A stretch of DNA of 64,000 nt from Amycolatopsis nalaikhensis (GTDB lineage Bacteria; Actinomycetota; Actinomycetes; Mycobacteriales; Pseudonocardiaceae). This document shows positions 56,952 to 64,000 of this stretch, in pieces (position 1 is the first letter of the stretch; every line of letters begins with the position of its first letter). Made by a program: the position numbers and the translations under genes. The notes under the pieces were generated by a model, which did no database searches, was not told where the DNA came from, and saw nothing but the letters and a program-made list of their open reading frames with translations. The DNA is taken from assembly GCF_030264295.1 (NCBI RefSeq), contig NZ_CP127173.1, positions 5,215,501-5,279,500 on the forward strand. The letters run 5' to 3'.

Positions 56952-58441
56952 CGGCCGTCCTCCTGCTCTTCCCGGGTGCCGCCTTCGGTGCGGTCCCACC
57001 ACGCGCGGAACGACTCCCGCGGCGGCACCGGCACGTCCCGGGCGTCGGACCACGCCGACGCCGGCCACGGGAGGGCGCCGAGCGCGCCGCGGCCGCCGGG
57101 GGCCCGGCGTTTCGTCCGGCCCAGCACGCGGCCGACGACGCCGGAGACCTTCTCGACCGCCGCGGTGCGCCGCGCGTCGCCGAGTGCCCACGCCGCCGCC
57201 TTCATCGCCAGGTTCTGCACCTTCGGCTGGTTCCGGTGCGCGTCGACGACCTGGGTGCGCAGGTGGACCAGCACCTCCGGGATGTCGATCCGCACCGGGC
57301 AGACGTCGAAGCACGCCCCGCAAAGACTCGACGCGTAGGGCAGCGAGTCGACCTGTTCGTCGTGCCCGGTGCCCCGCAGCATCGGCGTGAGGATCGCGCC
57401 GATCGGGCCCGGGTAGACCGAGCCGTAGCTGTGGCCACCGGTGCGTTCGTAGACCGGGCAGACGTTGAGGCAGGCCGAGCAGCGGATGCACCGCAACGCC
57501 TGGCGGCCCACCTCGTCGGCGAGGACGTCGGTGCGGCCGTTGTCGAGCAGCACCACGTGGACTTCCTGCGGACCGTCGCCGGGCGTCACGCCGGTCCACA
57601 TCGACGTGTACGGGTTCATCCGCTCGCCGGTGGAGCAGCGGGGCAGCAGTTGCAGGAAGACGTCGAGGTCGGCCCAGGTCGGCACCAGCTTCTCGATGCC
57701 GACGACACTGACCAGCACCTCCGGCAGCGTCAGGCACATCCGGCCGTTGCCCTCGCTCTCGACGACGGCGAGCGTCCCGGTTTCCGCGACGGCGAAGTTC
57801 ACGCCGGACACGGCGACCTTCGCCCGCAGGAACTTCTCGCGCAGGTGGGCGCGCGCGGCGGCGGCGAGGTCGGCGGGCGCGTCGGTGAGCCCGTCCGGCG
57901 CCGGACGGCCGTGGCGGCCCATCTCCCGCAGGAAGATCTCGCGGACCTCGGACCGGTTGCGGTGGATGGCGGGCACCAGGATGTGGCTCGGCAGGTCCTC
58001 GCCGAGCTGGACGATCAGCTCGGCCAAGTCCGTTTCCCAGGCGTGGATACCGGCGGCCTCGAGCGCGTCGTTCAGCTCGATCTCGGCGGTCGCCATCGAC
58101 TTCACCTTGACGACCTCGTCGGTGCCGTGGCGCCGCGCGATGTCGACGACGATCCGGTTGGCCTCGGCGGCGTCGCGGGCCCAGTGCACGGTGGCACCGG
58201 CCGCGGTCAGCGACTCTTCGAGCTGGACGAGGTAGGTGTCGAGGTGGCGCAGGGTGCGGTCCTTCAGGGCCGCACCGGCCAGCCGCAGCCGTTCCCACTC
58301 GGCGACTTCGCCGACGACGGCGGCGCGCTTGGCCCGGATGGTGCCGGTGGCGTGGGCGAGGTTGCGGCGCAGCTGGGTGTCCGCGAGCGCTTTCCTGGCG
58401 GCGGTCGGGAAGGCGGGCGTGCCCAGGAACGTGGTGCTCAT
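56948..58441 (-). CDS. lutB: LutB, Fe-S/LUD lactate utilisation protein
   Basis: 497 aa. LUD domain (VVKVKSMATAEIELNDALEAAG ... VAETGTLAVVESEGNGRMCLTLPEV) followed by two [4Fe-4S] motifs: RCIRCSACLNVCPVY and LCGACFDVCPVRID. ATG overlaps the lutA stop (ATGA). Electron-transfer core of the LutABC complex. Confidence 0.95.
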   Translation of the reverse strand: MSTTFLGTPAFPTAARKALADTQLRRNLAHATGTIRAKRAAVVGEVAEWERLRLAGAALKDRTLRHLDTYLVQLEESLTAAGATVHWARDAAEANRIVVDIARRHGTDEVVKVKSMATAEIELNDALEAAGIHAWETDLAELIVQLGEDLPSHILVPAIHRNRSEVREIFLREMGRHGRPAPDGLTDAPADLAAAARAHLREKFLRAKVAVSGVNFAVAETGTLAVVESEGNGRMCLTLPEVLVSVVGIEKLVPTWADLDVFLQLLPRCSTGERMNPYTSMWTGVTPGDGPQEVHVVLLDNGRTDVLADEVGRQALRCIRCSACLNVCPVYERTGGHSYGSVYPGPIGAILTPMLRGTGHDEQVDSLPYASSLCGACFDVCPVRIDIPEVLVHLRTQVVDAHRNQPKVQNLAMKAAAWALGDARRTAAVEKVSGVVGRVLGRTKRRAPGGRGALGALPWPASAWSDARDVPVPPRESFRAWWDRTEGGTREEQEDGR

Positions 58442-59187
58442 CGGGCGGCTCCGGCGACGACGTGCTCGGTGGCGGCGAGGATCTCGGCGAGGTGCATCAC
58501 GCGCACCCCGGCCCGCTGGCGGGAGAGCAGGCCGCCGATGTGCATGAGGCACGAGTTGTCCCCGGCCACGAGGACTTCGGCGCCGGACTCCCGCACGTGG
58601 CGTGCTTTGTCGGAGCCCATCGCCACCGACGTCTCGGAGTTCTTCACGGCGAACGTCCCGCCGAAGCCGCAGCATTCGGTCGCCGACGGCAGCTCCCGCA
58701 GGCGAAGCCCGCGCACCGCGCGCAGCAGCCGGAGGGGCCGGTCGCCCACCCCGAGCATCCGCAGCGAGTGGCAGGTCGGGTGGTAGGTGACCTGGTGCGG
58801 GAAGTACGCGCCGACGTCGACCACGCCCAGGACGTCGATCAGGTACTCGGAAAGCTCGTAGGTCGGCGGCGCTTCTTCGACCGCGCGGATCAGCCCCGGA
58901 TCCCCGGACCGCTCCGCGACGAGCCGGTGCTGGTGGCGCACCGACCCCGCGCACGAGCCCGAGGGCACGACGATCGCCTCGCACCCGGCGAAGGCGTCGA
59001 GGTGGTTGCGCAGGAGCGGGACCGCTTCGTCGAGGTAGCCGGTGTTCACCATCGGCTGGCCGCAGCAGGTTTGCGCGGCGGGGAAGGTCACGTCGACGCC
59101 GAGCCGGCGCAGCAAGGTGACCACGGCGCGTCCGGTGTCCGGGTACAAGGCGTCGTTGATGCAGGTCACGAGCAAGCCGACAGGCAC
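58438..59187 (-). CDS. lutA: LutA, CCG-domain Fe-S lactate utilisation protein
   Basis: 249 aa with two CCG (cysteine-rich) domains: AQTCCGQPMVNTGY ... SGSCAG and TECCGFGGTFAVKNSETSVAM ... AGDNSCLMHIGG, the heterodisulfide-reductase-like motif of LutA. GTG 59187 follows GGAGG. First gene of the operon; expression likely under the divergent FadR-type regulator. Confidence 0.95.
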   Translation of the reverse strand: MPVGLLVTCINDALYPDTGRAVVTLLRRLGVDVTFPAAQTCCGQPMVNTGYLDEAVPLLRNHLDAFAGCEAIVVPSGSCAGSVRHQHRLVAERSGDPGLIRAVEEAPPTYELSEYLIDVLGVVDVGAYFPHQVTYHPTCHSLRMLGVGDRPLRLLRAVRGLRLRELPSATECCGFGGTFAVKNSETSVAMGSDKARHVRESGAEVLVAGDNSCLMHIGGLLSRQRAGVRVMHLAEILAATEHVVAGAAR

Positions 59188-59208
59188 GGTGCGCCTCCAA
59201 CAGCGGGT

Positions 59209-59237
59209 GGGTGGCTATGGTCGAACCATAGCCACCC
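59209..59237. promoter_or_regulatory. GntR/FadR operator of the lut operon
   Basis: GGGTGGCTATGGT-CGA-ACCATAGCCACCC: perfect 13-bp arms with 3-bp spacer; the core TGGTNNNACCA is the FCD-type GntR pattern. 22 bp from the lutA start. Confidence 0.9.
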
Positions 59238-59268
59238 GCTACGATCCAGGCAACGGGAGGGGTGCACG

Positions 59269-60012
59269 TTGGCGACACCGAGCTGGGGTCCGCTCCCGCG
59301 GGTCCCCACCTACGAGCTGATCATCGACCGGATCGAGGAGCAGCTGGTTTCCGGCGCGCTCGGGCCGGGCGACCGGCTGCCGCCGGAGCGGGAACTGGCC
59401 GCGATGCTGGGCGCGAGCCGCCAGGCGGTGCGGGAGGCGCTGCGCGTGCTGCAGGCGCAGGGCGTGGTCCGCTCACAACAGGGCACCGGGGCCGATTCCG
59501 GCACAGTGATCGTCCCGGCGCCGGCGAAGGCGTTGTCCCGCTTGCTGAAGCTGCACCTCGCGGCGGCGTCGTTCCCGGTGGAGGACCTGACGGAAGCCCG
59601 GGTGATGGTGGAGCGGACGAGCGCGGCGGCGGCCGCCGGCCACCCGGCGGACCTGACCCGGCTGCACGAACTGCTCGAGGAGATGGAGCAGGACCTCGAC
59701 CGCGAGGAGTTCAACCCGCTGGACACGGCGTTCCACCTGGCGATCGCCGAATCGGGCGGCAACCGCCTGGTGGGCGAGCTGACAGCGGCGATCCGCGAAT
59801 CCCTGCGCGGCGCGCTGCTGAGCGGGATGCGCGCCGAGCCGGACTGGCCGTCGTTACGAGAGCAGCTGCGCGCGGAGCACCGCGGAATAGTCGAAGCGAT
59901 CGCGGCGGGCGACGCGGCGCTGGCGGCCGACCGCAGCGAAGCGCACATCCGCGCGTTCCACCGGCGGCTCAGCAGCGCTGCACGGCCGCGAGACTCGCGC
60001 GCAGGTCGTTGA
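59269..60012 (+). CDS. GntR-family (FadR/FCD subfamily) regulator of lutABC
   Basis: 247 aa: winged helix TYELIIDRIEEQLVSGALGPGDRLPPERELAAMLGASRQAVREALRVLQAQGVVRSQQGTG and an all-helical FCD ligand domain (DTAFHLAIAESGGNRLVGELTAAI, EHRGIVEAIAAGDAALA). TTG 59269, with GGGAGGGG upstream, is the only in-frame start after the operator. Probably lactate-responsive (LldR/LutR-like). Its 3' end overlaps the convergent epoxide hydrolase by 44 bp. Confidence 0.93.
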   Translation: MATPSWGPLPRVPTYELIIDRIEEQLVSGALGPGDRLPPERELAAMLGASRQAVREALRVLQAQGVVRSQQGTGADSGTVIVPAPAKALSRLLKLHLAAASFPVEDLTEARVMVERTSAAAAAGHPADLTRLHELLEEMEQDLDREEFNPLDTAFHLAIAESGGNRLVGELTAAIRESLRGALLSGMRAEPDWPSLREQLRAEHRGIVEAIAAGDAALAADRSEAHIRAFHRRLSSAARPRDSRAGR

Positions 60013-61072
60013 CGAAATACCCGGGAACCTCGAGCGACGGGAAGTGGCCGCCGGTTTCGGGGGTGGTCCACCGGACGATCCGCCGGAACCGTTCCTGTGC
60101 CCAGGGTCGCGGGCACTTCTCGATGTCGCGGGGGTACACGCTGATCGCCGCGGGAACGTCGACCCGGAGATCGGGATCGAGCGAGTCGTGGCTTTCGTAG
60201 TAGATCCGGGCGGCTGACGCGCCGGTCCGCGTCAGCCAATAGAGCGTGACGTCGTCGAGAACGCGGTCTCGGGGAACGGTCACGTCGGTCCACTCGGTGA
60301 ACTTGTCGAGGATCCAGGCGAGCAAACCGACGGGCGAGTCGACGAGGGAGTAGCCGATGGTCTGCGGCCGGGCCGCCTGCTGCTTCGCGTAAGCCGCGCG
60401 GTGGAGCCAGAAATCGCGGGTTTCCTCGGCCCATTCCCGTTCGGACGCGGTCAGGTTGTCGCTGCTCAACCCGGGCGGCGCTTGCGGGGTCAGGGTGTGG
60501 ATGCCGAGAACCTGCTCCGGGAAGAGGCCACCGAGGATGGTGGTGATGACGCCGCCCCAGTCACCGCCGTGGGCCAGGAACCGCTGGTAGCCGAGCCGGC
60601 CCATGAGTTCGACCCAGGCGGCGGCGATCTTTTCGGTACCCCACCCGGGCGCGGTCGGCTTGTCGCTGTACCCGAAGCCGGGCAAGGACGGGGCGACGAC
60701 GTGGAAGGCGGGGGCGTCGGCGTCGGCCGGATCCGCGATTTCGTCGATGACGTCGATGAATTCGGCCACGCTGCCGGGCCAGCCGTGCGTCAGGATCAGC
60801 GGAGTGGCGTCGGCGCGTGTGGATCGCCGGTGCAGGAAGTGGATGCCGAGGCCGTCGATGGTGGTCCGGAACTGCCCGACCCGGTTGAGGCGCGTTTCGA
60901 AGGCGCGCCAGTCGTACTCCGTGCGCCAGTAGTCGACGACCTCGGCGAGATCGGCGAGAGGAACGCCTTGGTCCCCGGCGGTTTCGGCTTCCGGAAGCCG
61001 AGCGGCGGCAAGCCGCGCACGCAGGTCGTCGAGGTCGGCGTCGGGGGCGTGGGCTTCGAATCGCGTGATCAT
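59969..61072 (-). CDS. Epoxide hydrolase (EHN family)
   Basis: 367 aa. N-terminal EHN lid (DLRARLAAARLPEAETAGDQGVPLADLAEVVDYWRTEYDWRAFETRLNRV) and an alpha/beta core: oxyanion ILTHGWPGSVAEF, nucleophile Asp in LAHGGDWGGVI (about 171), two Tyr in the lid and His in ETGGHFPSLEVP (about 342). Converts epoxides to diols; homologues act in juvenile-hormone-like or detoxifying roles. ATG 61072 follows GGGAGG. Divergent from a CGNR regulator, which may sense the epoxide. Confidence 0.94.
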   Translation of the reverse strand: MITRFEAHAPDADLDDLRARLAAARLPEAETAGDQGVPLADLAEVVDYWRTEYDWRAFETRLNRVGQFRTTIDGLGIHFLHRRSTRADATPLILTHGWPGSVAEFIDVIDEIADPADADAPAFHVVAPSLPGFGYSDKPTAPGWGTEKIAAAWVELMGRLGYQRFLAHGGDWGGVITTILGGLFPEQVLGIHTLTPQAPPGLSSDNLTASEREWAEETRDFWLHRAAYAKQQAARPQTIGYSLVDSPVGLLAWILDKFTEWTDVTVPRDRVLDDVTLYWLTRTGASAARIYYESHDSLDPDLRVDVPAAISVYPRDIEKCPRPWAQERFRRIVRWTTPETGGHFPSLEVPGYFVNDLRASLAAVQRC

Positions 61073-61101
61073 GAGACCTCCCTGGTCATCGCGTGAACCA
61101 C

Positions 61102-61155
61102 CTAAGACGGTTCTAACACGCGTCTCCGGGGAGAGGCAACCTGCTAAGCTGGTTC
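61102..61155. promoter_or_regulatory. Two CTAAGNNGGTTC direct repeats
   Basis: CTAAGACGGTTC (61102-61113) and CTAAGCTGGTTC (61144-61155), 42 bp (about four helical turns) apart, between the epoxide hydrolase and the CGNR gene; the second abuts the CGNR ATG and may overlap a -10 of a leaderless transcript. Also GAACC / GGTTC around the first copy. Candidate sites for the CGNR protein. Confidence 0.55.
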
Positions 61156-61156
61156 C

Positions 61157-61717
61157 ATGCGCGCTGGGTTCCCCGAGTTCCGCCTGGGCACGGTGCTGGC
61201 GACGAGCTTCACGGGGACGCTGTCGGAGCGGCACGGAAACGCGGTGGAGCGCATCCCGACACCGCAGCGGCTGCTCGATTGGCTGTCGGTGAGCGGCTTG
61301 GCGGTGGAGTCGTGCACTTCCGCGCAGCTCGAACTCGCACGCGAGCTGAGGGAAGCAATCCACGCGGCTGCGACCGCGGCTGCTACTGAGGCCCCGCTCC
61401 CGTCTGCTGCTGTGCACGTCATCAATTCCCGCAGCGCTGCGGGGCAAGCCGCGGCTGTTCTGACGCCCGAAGGCAAGCGGCGGTGGCAACTCACGTGCGT
61501 AGAGGACGCCCTGGGCGTGATCGCGGAGGACGCGATCAGCATCATCGCGGGCGAGAGAGACGGACGGTTGGCGTTGTGCGCGTCACCGACGTGCCAGGCA
61601 GCGTTCTTCGACACGAGCCAAAGCCGCACGCGCAGGTGGTGCGACATGAACACGTGCGGCAACCGTCAGAAGAAGGCACGCTTCATCGCCAACCACCGCA
61701 CGCGGGCGGCGGGATAG
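61157..61717 (+). CDS. CGNR zinc-finger protein (ABATE domain)
   Basis: 186 aa. N-terminal ABATE domain (LGTVLATSFTGTLSERHGNAVERIPTPQRLLDWL) and C-terminal CGNR zinc finger: LCASPTCQAAFFDTSQSRTRRWCDMNTCGNRQKKARF, with four zinc cysteines and the namesake CGNR. Probably a DNA-binding regulator of stress or detoxification; divergent from epoxide hydrolase. ATG with little leader, so likely leaderless. Confidence 0.92.
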   Translation: MRAGFPEFRLGTVLATSFTGTLSERHGNAVERIPTPQRLLDWLSVSGLAVESCTSAQLELARELREAIHAAATAAATEAPLPSAAVHVINSRSAAGQAAAVLTPEGKRRWQLTCVEDALGVIAEDAISIIAGERDGRLALCASPTCQAAFFDTSQSRTRRWCDMNTCGNRQKKARFIANHRTRAAG

Positions 61718-61720
61718 TCG

Positions 61721-62059
61721 TCAGGCTTCGGGAAGCGGCGCGAGCCGGGTGAGTTCGCCGGTGCGCTCGCGAAGATAGACGTCGGCGGTCCGCGCGAAGG
61801 CCCACTCGACGACTTCGCGAAAGGTCTCGGCATCAAGGTATTCACCGGGTTCGACATCGGCACCTTTGCTCCAGACGGCCGACCAGGGCCGCCGATGTCC
61901 AGGTGCCACCAAGGTGACCCGACCGGTACCGGGCTCGGGCTTGAGCCGTTCGAGAGCTTCTTCTTGACGTTCACGCCAGTCCGGCGGAAGGTCTCGCCGG
62001 ACTGGCGCCATGACGTCGTCCGAGGTTTCCGTCAGGTGCAGGTGACCGTAGGCAGACAT
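61721..62059 (-). CDS. Small conserved hypothetical protein
   Basis: 112 aa, acidic with Trp-rich middle (GHRRPWSAVWSKGADVEPGEYLDAETFREVVEWAF). No recognised domain or membrane segment. Codon bias is moderate, weaker than neighbours. Stop 3 bp after the convergent CGNR stop. The gap to the next gene (62060-62235) holds no supported gene. Confidence 0.55.
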   Translation of the reverse strand: MSAYGHLHLTETSDDVMAPVRRDLPPDWRERQEEALERLKPEPGTGRVTLVAPGHRRPWSAVWSKGADVEPGEYLDAETFREVVEWAFARTADVYLRERTGELTRLAPLPEA

Positions 62060-62235
62060 CTAAACATCGGGAAATTGATGATGTTGCGTGTGGAGAGCGC
62101 GCAAAGCGAACGCCTTTCCGCGCCGCAATAGCCGCGACGCCCAGCCCAGCCGCGCCGGCCTGGAACCAGGCAGCGTCGGTTTGCTGCGCCATTGCCGTCG
62201 TGCCGACCACCCACCAAGTGCACCCAGAGCTGCGG

Positions 62236-63078
62236 TTACGTCCGCAGCGCCTTCTCAACGCGAGCTGCCTCGGCGATCGCCTGCAGAACGCCGATCACGT
62301 CCTCACCCGCCGCGTACACGCCGACGTGGTTCGCCCCCGCCGCCAGTTCCGCGTCGATGCCCGCCGCGATGGCCGTCGCGTCGCCGTGCAGCACGAGCGC
62401 GTCGATCAACCGGTCGCTGTACGGGTCGGTGAGATCCTCGTCGGTGTAGCCGATCCTTCGGAGGTTGTTGGCGTAGTTGGCGATGCCCAAGATGGGCCGG
62501 ACGACGGCCCGGCCGGCCTCTCGAGCGCGTTCGGCATCGGTGTCCAGCACGACGCCGTGGCCGGGCACCACCAGCTTGCCCGGACCGAGCGCCTGCCGGG
62601 CGAGGCGGGTGTGTTCGGGCGTCACCTGCAGCGTGATCGTGCCCGCGGCGCGATCACCCGCCAGGCGGAGCATCTTGGGGCCGAGCGCGGCCAGCAGCAC
62701 GCGCTCGGCGGGGACGCCCGCCGCGGTCAGCGCGTCCAGATAGCTCGCGATCTTCGCTACCGGTGACGCGTAGTCGGCGTTGACTTCGCGGTGGCCGGCG
62801 CCGATGCCGATCAGGAGCCGGCCGGGGTGCTTGCCCGCGATCCGGTGGTAGGAGTCCGCTACCTCTTCCGCGTTTTCCTGCCACACGTTGATCACGCTGG
62901 TGCCGACCACGATCCGGTTGGTGGCGTCGAGCAGCCGCTCCGCCGGGAGGAGATCCGCGGTCGGCGACGCGGCCAGCCAGATCGCGCCGTAGCCGGCTTC
63001 CTCCAGCGCGACGGCATCCTCTGTGGCCGCTTCGGCAGTGATCAGGTACGCGCCGAGCCGTCCCAGTTCGATTGTCAT
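62236..63078 (-). CDS. LLM-class (F420-type) oxidoreductase
   Basis: 280-aa luciferase-like barrel: ELGRLGAYLITAEAATEDAVALEEAGYGAIWLAAS, VGTSVINVWQENAEEVADSYHRIAGKHPGRLLIGIGAGHREVNADYASPVAKIASYLDAL, VLLAALGPKMLRLAGDRAAGTITLQVTPEHT; the pattern TxNVWxxxP-like and GxGAGH fits F420-dependent mycobacterial MSMEG-type LLM proteins. ATG 63078 (GTG 63084 alternative). Divergent from a LysR gene whose operator lies between, suggesting LysR control. Confidence 0.9.
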   Translation of the reverse strand: MTIELGRLGAYLITAEAATEDAVALEEAGYGAIWLAASPTADLLPAERLLDATNRIVVGTSVINVWQENAEEVADSYHRIAGKHPGRLLIGIGAGHREVNADYASPVAKIASYLDALTAAGVPAERVLLAALGPKMLRLAGDRAAGTITLQVTPEHTRLARQALGPGKLVVPGHGVVLDTDAERAREAGRAVVRPILGIANYANNLRRIGYTDEDLTDPYSDRLIDALVLHGDATAIAAGIDAELAAGANHVGVYAAGEDVIGVLQAIAEAARVEKALRT

Positions 63079-63134
63079 GATCACGACTTCAGCACCGGTC
63101 GGCGGCGCGAACCAGCCTCAATCGGTACGTGCTG

Positions 63135-63153
63135 CGATAAGGTTGCCTTATCG
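63135..63153. promoter_or_regulatory. LysR operator between LLM and LysR genes
   Basis: CGATAAGG-TTG-CCTTATCG, perfect 8-bp arms; it contains the T-N11-A pattern (ATAAGG...CCTTAT) preferred by LysR proteins. Centre about 66 bp from the LLM start and 25 bp from the LysR start. Confidence 0.8.
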
Positions 63154-63168
63154 TCGAGGTCAGGCGGG

Positions 63169-64000
63169 ATGGGGACTGTGGAGTTGCGGGCACTGCGTTA
63201 CTTCGTCGCCGTCGCCGACGAGCTGCACTTCGGCCGGGCGGCCGAGCGGCTGCGTGTTGCGCAACCGGCCGTCAGCCAGCAGATCGCCCGGCTGGAGCGC
63301 GAGCTCGGGGTCCGGCTGCTCGACCGGTCTCCCAGGCGGGTCCGGCTCACCCCGGCGGGGCGGCGGGTGCTCGACGCGGCGCGCAACACGCTCGCCGCGG
63401 CCGGCCAAGTGCAGATAGCGGCGAAGCAGGTCCCGACGACCGTGCGCATCGGCACGGCCGCGGGGATGACTGCCCGGCTGGAACGCGGTATCGACGCGCT
63501 GCGCGAGCGGGCGCCGGAGTTCGACGTGGTGCTGGTCGATCTGCCGGTCGAGGCCCGGCTCGCCGCGCTCCGGCAGGGTGATCTCGACCTGGCGCTGGCC
63601 CGGGGCGTGCGTTCCGCGCCCGGGCTCGAGGTGCTGCCGACGTGGAGCGAGCGGCTGTTCGCGGTGGTGTCCCGGCACCACCCGGCCGCGGACCGGGAGG
63701 CCGTCGGCTTGGCCGAGCTGGCGGACGACACGCTGCGCGTCCCGGCCCGCGAGTACGACCCACCGCTGCACGACGCGGTGGTCTCGGCTCTGCGCGACAC
63801 CGGGCTGCACCCGAAGGCGGGCCGGCCGACCGGCACGCTTCAGGACACGATCGTCGAAGTGGGTTCGGAGCCGCGGAGCTGGACGGTGCTGCCCGCCGAC
63901 CAGGTCGCCGAGGTGCGCTCGACCCGGATTCGCGCGATTCCGCTCGACCCGGCGACGATGATCGCCGGCAGCGTCGTCGTCGCCCCGGAAACGGCGAACA
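63169..64000 (+). CDS. LysR-family transcriptional regulator (partial at right edge)
   Basis: First 277 codons: LRALRYFVAVADELHFGRAAERLRVAQPAVSQQIARLERELGVRLLDRSPRRVRLTPAGRRVLDAAR is the LysR HTH, then the start of the effector domain (VRIGTAAGMTARLERGIDALRERAPEFDVVLVDLP). ATG 63169 or GTG 63178 is the start; the second fits the usual MELRxLRYFV opening. The frame is open to the last base. Divergent from the LLM gene across a perfect inverted repeat. Confidence 0.93.
   Translation, partial: MGTVELRALRYFVAVADELHFGRAAERLRVAQPAVSQQIARLERELGVRLLDRSPRRVRLTPAGRRVLDAARNTLAAAGQVQIAAKQVPTTVRIGTAAGMTARLERGIDALRERAPEFDVVLVDLPVEARLAALRQGDLDLALARGVRSAPGLEVLPTWSERLFAVVSRHHPAADREAVGLAELADDTLRVPAREYDPPLHDAVVSALRDTGLHPKAGRPTGTLQDTIVEVGSEPRSWTVLPADQVAEVRSTRIRAIPLDPATMIAGSVVVAPETAN

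Noticed and set aside
59310..60434. 374-codon minus-strand frame over the FadR gene
   Set aside because: Antisense to the clear FadR/FCD protein, without domain signal.
61971..62258. 95-codon minus-strand frame between the 112-aa protein and the LLM gene
   Set aside because: Weak codon bias, overlaps the 112-aa gene, no ribosome site or recognisable protein pattern.
1..64000. tRNA, rRNA or riboswitch genes
   Set aside because: No cloverleaf-like arms with TTCRANNC loop, rRNA-like segment or known riboswitch core was recognised by eye; an Infernal/tRNAscan run would settle it.

Overview
The window is high-GC DNA with strong G/C third-position bias, GTG/TTG starts, DUF397 and XRE/DUF5753 proteins, a cebR/CelR-type operator and a mycobacterial-style SOS mutasome. 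This points to a filamentous actinomycete of the Pseudonocardiaceae, most likely Amycolatopsis or a close relative. That placement is inference from gene content and style. The stretch looks like chromosome: no rRNA, tRNA, CRISPR array or prophage was seen, and there is one insertion sequence.

Layout. 1-6.1 kb: a GntR/ABC-transporter pair cut by the left edge, a secreted S33 peptidase, NDH-2-like dehydrogenase and a ClC channel. 6.2-16.4 kb: the DNA-damage mutasome, with imuA' (perfect LexA box) and imuB, then dnaE2 (degenerate LexA box), separated by two alpha/beta hydrolases, an AraC regulator, a small protein and an MscS-like membrane protein. 16.4-20.1 kb: two divergent secreted polysaccharide hydrolases with cellulose-binding modules and CelR-like palindromes. 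20.1-24.2 kb: MarR/SRPBCC, LLM oxidoreductase, aldo-keto reductase/TetR and a PNPOx-fold protein. 24.2-27.5 kb: a P450-TetR-ferredoxin-ferredoxin reductase operon behind a perfect operator. 27.5-31.7 kb: glmS, a 90-aa protein, a DapA-family lyase and a divergent LysR. 31.7-33.0 kb: an intact IS3-family element. 33.0-36.8 kb: a CHAT-TPR protease divergent from a cytoplasmic subtilase. 36.8-47.5 kb: a catabolic island (ubiX, two MFS transporters, IclR, coxG-like, a three-subunit molybdenum hydroxylase, alpha/beta hydrolase, ubiD). 47.5-56.3 kb: DUF4241, MarR/SDR, TetR, DUF2235, XRE/DUF397, a cyclase-like protein, DUF4097 and a lipoprotein. 56.3-60.0 kb: lutABC and its FadR-type regulator. 60-64 kb: epoxide hydrolase, CGNR regulator, LLM protein and LysR (cut at the right edge).

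The most unusual signals are non-coding. A 45-bp element, made of two copies of the 15-mer TGAATGASTCATTCA set exactly 30 bp apart around a conserved 15-bp loop, sits between two convergent gene pairs. In one copy the IS3 element has landed precisely in the loop with a 4-bp target duplication. A second family (AATGTGGC/GCCACATT arms enclosing TGCGT..ACGCA mini-hairpins) forms large compound palindromes at 1.2 kb and 29.7 kb. Many divergent or autoregulated regulator genes carry near-perfect inverted repeats that can be read directly as operators. Three gene remnants (methyltransferase, TetR, isochorismatase-like) show local decay.

Candidate systems of interest: the CHAT/subtilase pair, which has the hallmarks of a two-protease conflict or cell-death module; and the UbiD/UbiX plus molybdenum-hydroxylase cluster, which could encode a complete but unassigned route for an aromatic or heteroaromatic acid.
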